From NCBI GenBank assembly GCA_947364965.1, contig CANAUU010000019.1, forward strand, positions 1-13,664: 13,664 nucleotides of DNA. The letters run 5' to 3'. The notes beneath the pieces are model-generated. The model had not been told where the DNA came from and did not search any database. It was given only the letters and a program-made list of their open reading frames with translations. Shown here piece by piece: positions 5,498 to 10,633 of this stretch; position 1 is the first letter of the stretch, and each line of letters starts with the position of its first letter. The position numbers and the translations under genes are program-made. The stretch comes from an uncultured Candidatus Saccharibacteria bacterium. Its GTDB lineage: Bacteria > Patescibacteriota > Saccharimonadia > Saccharimonadales > Saccharimonadaceae.

Positions 5498-6748
5498 ATG
5501 CGAAGCCAAAATAAATGCCAGGTTGGACGGGAATGTCGGACTGGGTGTTTAAGTTATAGAAACTTTAATGCGTTGGGGAGAGCGGGGTGTGTGGGGTTGG
5601 CTGTGCTGGCGTTCATGTTAGTGAACCCAGTAGTTGGGAATTCGGCAAGCGCACTGGAGGAGATTGATGAGGAGGGTGGTGATATGACTGCTCCATCCCC
5701 AGCAGATGACCCCGATGCGGTCATCATGCCAGCAGCTGCAACTAACTCGACAGTGGCAATCTCATTTTCTCCAACGTCGGCAAACGGAACCGTGACTCCG
5801 ATTGACTCAAACGGTGCTAAAGCCAAAGTAGACGTCAAAGCTACAGTCCGAGTCCAAAACTCGGGTGGGTACTCGGTCTATGTTGGTAGTAATTCTTCAC
5901 AACTGAAGAATGGTGCTAATGTGATTGAATCAGTCGGTTCGACAACAACATATGCTAATCTACCTGTAAACAGGTGGGGCTACTCATTCGCGTCTGGTAC
6001 TACCGCAGCAGATAGCTATAAAGCAATGCCAGCTACTCTACGTGGAACAGCACTAGACTCAAACAACAATACTAACATCAAAGACGAAACCCGGAACTAT
6101 ACCCTTAGCTTCGCAGCTAACATCGGAGCAGATAAACCTGCCGGAACCTACACCAACCAAGTGACAATGAGTGTGGTGAGTAGTCCGCTGGAGGTGACTA
6201 ATAAGTTTGGGATAGAAACGATGCAAGAGATGACGAGCGCGGTTTGTAGCCAGGCGGAGGCTGGGGCGAGCCAGCAACTCAGAGATACGCGTGATGGGAA
6301 AAGTTATTTGGCGACGAAGCTGGATGACGGGAAATGTTGGATGACACAGAATTTGGATTATAGTCTCTCTAACGGAAAGTTTCCTACAGGATATTATACT
6401 TGGAATGAGGCGAAAACAGTGTGTCCAAGTGGTTGGGGATTACCTACATCGAGCGAGTTTAGGAATCTTTTGTCGGCGTATTCGATCACGAGTAGTGAAA
6501 GTAGCATGACAAAGTTAATGGGATCACCGCTAAACTTCGTGAAGAACGGTTATGTAAAAAGCGGCACTACGGTTGCGACTGGAGTTGGGGAGCGGGGTGG
6601 GTATTGGTCGTCTACGATAGCGCCTTACACCATTGATGATGATTCGGTAATCGTATACCTTTTAAGTTTCAGCGGTACCGACAAAATCCAGAGTGACGCT
6701 ATGAGTGAGGATTCATACGGTTATTCTGTTCGTTGTATAGCTAAATAG
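5498..6748 (+). CDS. Secreted surface protein with C-terminal FISUMP domain
   Basis: The product is 416 residues from the ATG with AGGAGG. It has a long basic N-region, a hydrophobic signal segment (about 28-47) and likely cleavage after NSASA (52). An acidic linker (53-75) precedes a Ser/Thr/Asn-rich beta domain (about 82-230). The FISUMP domain spans about 250-416, shown by RDTRDGKSYLATKLDDGKCW, MTQNLDY, CPSGWGLPTSSEF, GGYWSST and the terminal YSVRCIAK. C250, C280, C309 and C413 could form disulfides and hence depend on the exported thioredoxin protein at 8551. The FISUMP fold is related to C-type-lectin-like/FGE folds and occurs in surface proteins; the ligand is unknown. The long structured leader suggests regulated expression. 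Base composition changes near 5690 and 6172 suggest a mosaic gene. Confidence 0.88.
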   Translation: MRSQNKCQVGRECRTGCLSYRNFNALGRAGCVGLAVLAFMLVNPVVGNSASALEEIDEEGGDMTAPSPADDPDAVIMPAAATNSTVAISFSPTSANGTVTPIDSNGAKAKVDVKATVRVQNSGGYSVYVGSNSSQLKNGANVIESVGSTTTYANLPVNRWGYSFASGTTAADSYKAMPATLRGTALDSNNNTNIKDETRNYTLSFAANIGADKPAGTYTNQVTMSVVSSPLEVTNKFGIETMQEMTSAVCSQAEAGASQQLRDTRDGKSYLATKLDDGKCWMTQNLDYSLSNGKFPTGYYTWNEAKTVCPSGWGLPTSSEFRNLLSAYSITSSESSMTKLMGSPLNFVKNGYVKSGTTVATGVGERGGYWSSTIAPYTIDDDSVIVYLLSFSGTDKIQSDAMSEDSYGYSVRCIAK

Positions 6749-7085
6749 TTAGTTTTAGGCTTCGGGTTTGAGATTTCTAGATTGCTGGACTTCTGAGTTT
6801 GATATGTCGTCTAGTTTTCGGGTCTTCTCCGCCCTAGCCACCGCACCTACCAAGTAGTTTTATATGCAGAGTTTGGGCTTTATGCCTAGACTTTGGAGAT
6901 AATATTGTCGATATAGCACATATCTATTCCTTTTTTTTACAATAAATTAGATATCGCGATATAGTCTTTTAAGGATAAGTTATTCCAACAAGTTGTTTCT
7001 AAATGAAAGTTAAGACAACTTATGACTTATTCAGAGTTTCTGTAGCATTACACAGAAACATATTAGAGAAGTCCTCCATACTTTT
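6749..7085 (+). other. AT-rich convergent intergenic region with palindromes, no gene seen
   Basis: This lies between two converging genes. A 9-bp hairpin with two G-U pairs (6870-6878 with 6884-6892, loop TTTAT) may end the surface-protein transcript, though the T-run after it is poor. A T8 run is at 6931-6938. ATATCGCGATAT (6951-6962) is a perfect palindrome and CGATATAG occurs at 6909-6916 and 6957-6964. Inverted repeats AAGTTGT/ACAACTT (6990-6996, 7015-7021) and GTTTCTGT/ACAGAAAC (7036-7043, 7052-7059) follow. No convincing ORF or RNA family is recognised. Confidence 0.5.
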
Positions 7086-7370
7086 CTAACAATAACTACT
7101 TGGCGGGGCGGCGGCTGGGGCGGAGGTTTTGCCTCCCTGGCGGTAGAGAGCGGAATAGCGCCTCAGCTCGCGCGGGCGGAAGCCAGCCTGCTTCATGCCG
7201 ACAAGAATCTGAAGCAGATCTATCTGCCAGGGCTCAAAAATACGTTGGTGCTTTGCGTTGCGGCGAACGTGCGGAACGAGGCCGCGGTTGCAAAAGTGGC
7301 GAATCGTGACGACAGGGACTTGAAGCATGTCAGCAGTTTCGCTGATGGTTTTAGTTTGAGGGTTATCCAT
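7086..7370 (-). CDS. Short MerR-family DNA-binding regulator
   Basis: The product is 94 residues. A MerR-type winged helix-turn-helix fills residues about 8-75: ISETADMLQVPVVTIRHFCN is the HTH, GLVPHVRRNAKHQRIF the wing, and the second helix pair runs through MKQAGFRPRELRRY. MerR proteins normally continue with a long dimerisation helix and an effector domain. Here the protein stops after RQGG and a low-complexity Ala/Pro tail ending SSYC, so it is either a minimal regulator or a gene that lost its 3' part. The coding sequence near the end contains a GC-rich hairpin (GGAGG/CCTCC around 7122-7136). The start is fixed by TATAAT 6 nt upstream, predicting a leaderless mRNA. The target is unknown; its own upstream region and the neighbouring genes are candidates. 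Confidence 0.82.
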   Translation of the reverse strand: MDNPQTKTISETADMLQVPVVTIRHFCNRGLVPHVRRNAKHQRIFEPWQIDLLQILVGMKQAGFRPRELRRYSALYRQGGKTSAPAAAPPSSYC

Positions 7371-7376
7371 AAGTTT

Positions 7377-7382
7377 ATTATA
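7377..7382 (-). promoter_or_regulatory. -10 box of the MerR-type gene, leaderless
   Basis: A perfect TATAAT ends 6 nt before the ATG at 7370. Upstream on this strand are CAGGTCAGGT (a 5-bp tandem repeat, 7389-7398) and a T/A-rich stretch at about -35. This spacing and repeat could form an operator, but no clear dyad is seen. Confidence 0.65.
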
Positions 7383-7404
7383 CTATGCACCTGACCTGTT
7401 TTTG

Positions 7405-7482
7405 AAAAAGTTTAGCCTGATGTTCGTTCTTTACCCCTGTTGGCGATGAAACCCGTGCTAAATTTTTTTCAAAAAGTTTAGC
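7405..7482. repeat. Direct repeat of AAAAAGTTTAGC upstream of the MerR-type gene
   Basis: The 12-mer occurs at 7405-7416 and 7471-7482. The second copy is also half of an imperfect hairpin with GCTAAATTTTT just before it (from about 7458). The block lies between the stop of the CBS-pair gene and the MerR-type promoter. It could be an operator pair or a weak terminator; neither is demonstrated. Confidence 0.45.
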
Positions 7483-7510
7483 GTAAAGCAAATCCCAATT
7501 TCTCATGATT

Positions 7511-8500
7511 TTATTCCCTCCGGCTGGCGACGGCAAGGCGGTCGTTGTCACGATCGAAAGAGTCTTTCGGATTGGTGCCGAAGAGATGATGCATGAAGTC
7601 GTTGAAGGTGAGGAAACCGACGATTTTGCCGTAGCGGTCGGTGACGAGGAAGAAAAAAGCGTTGGTGCGGAGGAAGACGTCGAGGACGCGCTCGAGAGAA
7701 TAATCATCGCGGACGAAATAGAGACCGGGGTCGAGAATATCGGCGACGCGGGCAGATTTTTTGATGTCGAGGTTGTTGAAGTGGGTGGTGTGGACACAGC
7801 CGATGAGTTCGCCTTTCACGTCTTTGACTGGGAAATGATCGAAGCCGGAGCGATAGAGACGGTCGAGGGTGAGTGGGCCGAGGACTTCGTCGGCGCTGAC
7901 GTAGACGATTTTGGTGGCGGGGAGCATGATGCTGGAGGCTTTGATGTCGGGGAGATCAAGGAGGTTGGTCATCATTTTGCGTTCGCGCTGGGTGAAAATG
8001 CTGTGTGGAGCCTGGGCAAGGGTTTCGAAAATGTCAGCGCGGGTGCGAGGGGCGTCGTCAATAGAACCCATTGGGACGCTGGGGTGGCTTGTCGACGGGT
8101 TATTGAGATCTTGGGGTTTGGTAAAGTTGGGCGATTTGAGATGGTCGGGGGAGGTGGCTTCAGGGGTAGAAGTGCTTGCGGTCGTGGGGCGCATAGTGAT
8201 AGAGCTCGTGGCTGTGGAGTTTCCTACGGGCGAACTTGCTTTTGGATGCGCGCGGTAGGGCTCGAGCTTCGGATCGATCCACTTTGTGAAACGGCGAAGG
8301 AATTTCTTCCAAGAACGGCGAGTGAGACTGGCAAATTTTTTCCAGTTGCGTTTCAGAAAGGCGCCGAAGGTTTTGAGGGCCCTCGCCAGAGATTGGAGGA
8401 GTTTTTGGCAAGCGGCGAGGAAGGTATCGAGGAAAGATTTATCTGGCGCAGAACTCCCCGGAGTTTGCGAGGGTTTTGGCAGCTGATTATCCGGTTCCAT
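7511..8500 (-). CDS. CBS-pair protein, CorC/HlyC-like, without the DUF21 membrane domain
   Basis: The product is 329 residues from the chosen ATG. The N-terminus carries a Lys/Arg and Trp/Phe-rich amphipathic segment (about 22-76, e.g. RNWKKFASL, RSWKKFLRRFTKW) that could lie on the membrane or bind nucleic acid. A Ser/Thr/Pro linker follows (about 85-150). Two CBS domains occupy about 188-308: IMLPATKIVYVSADE, GFDHFPVKD and LIGCVH, then VADILDPGLYFVRDDYSLERVL and GKIVGFLTFNDFMHHLFG. CBS pairs bind adenine nucleotides and, in CorC/CNNM-type proteins, regulate Mg2+ transport; the transport domain is absent here. The ATG at 8500 is preferred to upstream in-frame starts because TGCTATAAT lies 6 nt before it and the extra upstream residues overlap dsbA-like coding sequence. 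Function unknown beyond ligand sensing. Confidence 0.88.
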   Translation of the reverse strand: MEPDNQLPKPSQTPGSSAPDKSFLDTFLAACQKLLQSLARALKTFGAFLKRNWKKFASLTRRSWKKFLRRFTKWIDPKLEPYRAHPKASSPVGNSTATSSITMRPTTASTSTPEATSPDHLKSPNFTKPQDLNNPSTSHPSVPMGSIDDAPRTRADIFETLAQAPHSIFTQRERKMMTNLLDLPDIKASSIMLPATKIVYVSADEVLGPLTLDRLYRSGFDHFPVKDVKGELIGCVHTTHFNNLDIKKSARVADILDPGLYFVRDDYSLERVLDVFLRTNAFFFLVTDRYGKIVGFLTFNDFMHHLFGTNPKDSFDRDNDRLAVASRRE

Positions 8501-8515
8501 GGTATAATTATAGCA
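8500..8515. promoter_or_regulatory. Overlapping divergent promoters sharing a palindromic -10
   Basis: The plus strand reads TGG TATAAT (8500-8508). The minus strand reads TGC TATAAT (8515-8507). The two perfect -10 boxes overlap by two bases in the palindrome TATAATTATA (8503-8512), so polymerase cannot occupy both at once. The minus promoter gives a leaderless mRNA for the CBS-pair gene (ATG at 8500); the plus promoter gives a leader of about 36 nt for the DsbA-like gene. Confidence 0.8.
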
Positions 8516-8550
8516 TAATAACTTATCGAGCTTAAGTATACAGGAGGAAA

Positions 8551-9246
8551 ATGGACAAGAAGACTTGGGTGATAATTGGGGTGCTGGTGGTGGCTTTTTT
8601 GGGGTTGGTCGGGGTGAGCATTGCACAGAATTCGGCGCAGCAGGTGGAAGTGGCGCAGGTGTTTGAGGCGAGCGAGGACAATGGCGGCTTCGGCGAGATG
8701 ATTGAGGGTGATCCGAACGCACCGGTGAAAATTTATGAATATGGTGATTATCAGTGCGATGCGTGTGCGCCAATGAACCCGTATATTAACGAAATTGTCG
8801 AAGAGTATGATGGGAAGGTGGCGGTGGTGTTCCGAACGATGATTTTGTCTTATCACCAGAACGGCACGGCGGCGGCCTCGGCGGCGCTCGCGGCAGCGAA
8901 GCAAGGGTATTGGAAGGAGTATAAGGATTTGCTCTACACGAACCAGAACGACTGGTTTTATTCCGATGCGACGCAGCGACAGAAGCAGTTTGAGGATTAT
9001 CTCAAGCAAGTGAGCGATGGTAAGGGGGATATGGAACAGTTCTTGGCAGACATGGGGAGTAGCGAAGTTTCGAAAAAGATTAGTTTCGATGCGGATTTGG
9101 CGCGGAAGCAGAAGGTCTCGTTCACGCCGTCGTTTTATGTCGAGGGCGAGTTTGTCGACCAGCGAGATAAAACTCGCGATGATTTCTTAAACGAGCTGAG
9201 AGCGAAAATTGACGAGAAGCTAGCCGAAAAGGGCGTCGAGAAGTAA
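8551..9246 (+). CDS. Exported DsbA-like thioredoxin-fold disulfide oxidoreductase
   Basis: The product is 231 residues. An N-terminal signal anchor (about 6-25, after MDKK) is followed by an extracytoplasmic Thioredoxin_4/DsbA-type domain. Seen: the NAPVKIYEYGDYQCDACAPMNP active-site region with CxxC = CDAC (C69, C72), an inserted helical domain (about 105-185), and the cis-proline loop FTPSFYVEGE with T192-P193. Known: such proteins introduce or shuffle disulfides in exported proteins and need a DsbB or VKOR partner, which is not in the window. Likely clients nearby are the Cys-containing surface proteins at 5498-6748 and 2118-2885. AGGAGG (8542-8547) fixes the start. A terminator follows 43 bases after the stop. 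The gene is divergent from the CBS-pair gene and shares its promoter region. Confidence 0.93.
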   Translation: MDKKTWVIIGVLVVAFLGLVGVSIAQNSAQQVEVAQVFEASEDNGGFGEMIEGDPNAPVKIYEYGDYQCDACAPMNPYINEIVEEYDGKVAVVFRTMILSYHQNGTAAASAALAAAKQGYWKEYKDLLYTNQNDWFYSDATQRQKQFEDYLKQVSDGKGDMEQFLADMGSSEVSKKISFDADLARKQKVSFTPSFYVEGEFVDQRDKTRDDFLNELRAKIDEKLAEKGVEK

Positions 9247-9288
9247 TTCTGGTTTTTGGGGGGTGCTAGGGTTTGGGGTTTTGAGACC

Positions 9289-9319
9289 AGCCGCTAACCT
9301 GTGAGGGTTGGCGGCTTTT
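9289..9319 (+). terminator. Intrinsic terminator of the DsbA-like gene
   Basis: An 11-bp stem AGCCGCTAACC (9289-9299) / GGTTGGCGGCT (9306-9316) with one G-U pair, loop TGTGAG, then TTTT overlapping the stem end. It follows the stop codon at 9246 by 43 bases; a G-rich stretch (runs at 9258-9263, 9269-9271, 9275-9278) lies between. Confidence 0.88.
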
Positions 9320-9391
9320 CCATGTGCGCGGGTGACTGCGATGATTTTCGATACGGGGCGGCGGTTAAGCTTTGATTGGACTTTGCGCATC

Positions 9392-9422
9392 AAAAAAGCC
9401 CTGGGTTCATAACCAAGGGCTT
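9392..9422 (-). terminator. Intrinsic terminator of the 31-aa ORF transcript
   Basis: 12-base arms (9396-9407 with 9411-9422, one mismatch, loop of 3) contain AAGCCCT/AGGGCTT. On the minus strand the stem is followed by TTTTTT (9397-9392). This is a strong terminator for transcription from the right and shows that a minus-strand transcript passes through 9423-9680. Confidence 0.88.
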
Positions 9423-9465
9423 TATGTAAGCGTATTAAACTTATTCCCCCTTGCTCGCGAAGGCC

Positions 9466-9510
9466 GTTCAGAGATATAATCTCATCGCGGCTGCTTTTGC
9501 GAACCTGAAC
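9466..9510 (-). other. Candidate three-way junction in the 3' region of the small-ORF transcript
   Basis: GTTCAG/CTGAAC (9466-9471 with 9505-9510) encloses two small hairpins, GAGAT/ATCTC (9471-9475 with 9479-9483) and TCGC/GCGA (9485-9488 with 9499-9502). It lies between the stop of the 31-aa ORF and the terminator. The helices are short, so this is tentative. Confidence 0.35.
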
Positions 9511-9511
9511 T

Positions 9512-9607
9512 CTAGAACTTTGGCTCGATTTCGATGAACTCTTGCCAAGGTGCGGGCGGGAAGATTCTCTCGCGCCGGGAGTTCGGGCGTTTGGATTTAC
9601 TACGCAT
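9512..9607 (-). CDS. Small protein, 31 aa, in its own transcription unit
   Basis: The ATG at 9607 follows AGGAG (9617-9613) with a 5-nt spacer. The peptide starts with a very basic segment (MRSKSKRPNSRRER, 7 Arg/Lys in 14). A hydrophobic/Pro motif IFPPAPWQEF and an acidic end IEIEPKF follow. This ordered pattern, together with a consensus promoter (9687-9715), a leader of about 70 nt and a strong terminator (9392-9422), argues for a real gene with a transcript of about 290 nt. I do not recognise the family. The basic part could bind RNA or the ribosome. Alternatively the transcript is chiefly a regulatory RNA that also encodes a peptide. It is not tmRNA: no tRNA-like acceptor/T-arm end or tag typical of ssrA is visible. 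Confidence 0.6.
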   Translation of the reverse strand: MRSKSKRPNSRRERIFPPAPWQEFIEIEPKF

Positions 9608-9686
9608 TAATTCTCCTGTTTAAGTGCTGTGCGCCTCGGGATAGCAGCAAAAGGCTAATCGACCTAATCCTCCGGAACACCTTACT

Positions 9687-9715
9687 ATGATATCAAACCT
9701 TATGATTAAAGGCAA
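9687..9715 (-). promoter_or_regulatory. Promoter of the 31-aa ORF unit
   Basis: -35 TTGCCT (9715-9710), a 17-nt spacer ending in TGA, then -10 TATCAT (9692-9687), i.e. an extended -10 with 5 of 6 matches. Predicted start near 9680. Confidence 0.7.
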
Positions 9716-9808
9716 GCATGAGCGGAATGAGCAGAACAGGAGTAAACATGGATATAGTCGTTTTCGAAGATTTTGATTAGGGCTAAACAGGTATCTCGAG
9801 CTCTTGAG

Positions 9809-10615
9809 TTAGGCGAGAATCAGCATAGTGCCAATAACAAGACAGGCGACGATAATGCGGTATTTACCAAAACTTTGGAGAGATTTAGGCTTTTTGAGGT
9901 AGGTGAGGAGGAAGCGAAGCGCAAGGATCCCGACGATGAAAGCGACAAGATTGCCGAGCAAAAGTGGACCGAGGTTGGCGGTGAAATAGGCACGTCCAGT
10001 CGAGGAGATAAATAGACGCAGGCAGACGGCGGCCATGATAGGAATGGAAGCGAGGAAAGAATATTCGGCGGAGGATTCGGAATCCATGCCGACGAGTCGA
10101 CCGGCGATGATGGTGGAGCCGGAGCGGGAAACGCCAGGAATGAGGGCAAAAGTCTGGAGTAGGCCGATGATGAGGGCGCGGGCGGGAGTGAGTTCGTTTT
10201 CGTCTTTGAGGGTGGACATATGGGGGAGGTGGTCGATAGCGACCATGATGAGACCAACGATGCCCATGGCGGCGCAAACGGTATAGAGGGAGCTAAAGAA
10301 ACTATTTTCCTCGATAAAACCAGAGAGGAGAAGTCCGATGAGGCCGGCCGGGATGCTGGTGATGAGGATATTGATGGCGAGGCGGTAGTTTTTTTCAACG
10401 AAAATATCTTTGATGATTTTCCAGATGCGCTTACGGAAATAAATCAGGAGCGCGAGTAGGGTGCCGAGATTGATGAATTCGAGGAAGAGGTGGAAGTTTT
10501 CTCCGGCGAAGCCGCAAAGTTGTAGGATGAGCTCGAGGTGACCGGAGCTAGAAACCGGGATAAACTCGGTCAGGCCCTGAACAAAACCTAAAAGAATTGA
10601 CTGAAAAATATCCAT
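9809..10615 (-). CDS. uppP: Undecaprenyl-diphosphatase UppP (BacA)
   Basis: The product is 268 residues, the standard length, with about eight hydrophobic segments. It dephosphorylates undecaprenyl diphosphate to the C55-P carrier for peptidoglycan and other envelope polymers, and is linked to bacitracin tolerance. The two signature motifs are intact: QGLTEFIPVSSSGHLEL (13-29, catalytic Glu17, Ser and His26) and PGVSRSGST (160-168, catalytic Arg). The first acidic position of (E/Q)GLTEF is Gln, as in many homologues. The start is fixed by TGCTATAAT 6 nt upstream, predicting a leaderless mRNA. The gene lies 18 nt after murJ, so it may also receive read-through from serS-murJ; both products act in the lipid II cycle. 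Confidence 0.98.
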   Translation of the reverse strand: MDIFQSILLGFVQGLTEFIPVSSSGHLELILQLCGFAGENFHLFLEFINLGTLLALLIYFRKRIWKIIKDIFVEKNYRLAINILITSIPAGLIGLLLSGFIEENSFFSSLYTVCAAMGIVGLIMVAIDHLPHMSTLKDENELTPARALIIGLLQTFALIPGVSRSGSTIIAGRLVGMDSESSAEYSFLASIPIMAAVCLRLFISSTGRAYFTANLGPLLLGNLVAFIVGILALRFLLTYLKKPKSLQSFGKYRIIVACLVIGTMLILA

Positions 10616-10621
10616 AAGGTA

Positions 10622-10630
10622 ATTATAGCA
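10622..10630 (-). promoter_or_regulatory. Extended -10 promoter TGCTATAAT of uppP, leaderless
   Basis: TGC at 10630-10628 and TATAAT at 10627-10622, ending 6 nt before the ATG at 10615. The whole promoter sits in the 18-nt gap after the murJ stop codon. Confidence 0.78.
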
Positions 10631-10633
10631 TGC

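Noticed and set aside
5498..6748. Diversity-generating retroelement target
   Set aside because: The C-terminal fold is lectin-like, but there is no reverse transcriptase, and no near-copy of the 3' end was noticed downstream in 6749-7085.
7505..8518. 337-codon open frame on the plus strand
   Set aside because: Antisense to the CBS-pair gene. No RBS or domain; long shadow frames are common here because of GC-rich third positions.
8501..8773. N-terminal extension of the CBS-pair protein by 91 codons
   Set aside because: It would overlap dsbA-like coding sequence and cross the divergent promoter; the ATG at 8500 is 6 nt from a perfect -10.
9258..9278. G-quadruplex
   Set aside because: Only three separate G-runs of three or more; a full four-run motif is not present.
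9392..9680. tmRNA (ssrA)
   Set aside because: The size is plausible and there is a short ORF, but no tRNA-like ends, T-arm GTTCGA or tag ending in small/hydrophobic residues are found. The terminal hairpin is an ordinary terminator.
9748..9780. 10-codon plus-strand ORF after AGGAG
   Set aside because: No plus-strand promoter is convincing and the peptide is acidic and very short. It lies upstream of the minus-strand promoter and is probably coincidental.
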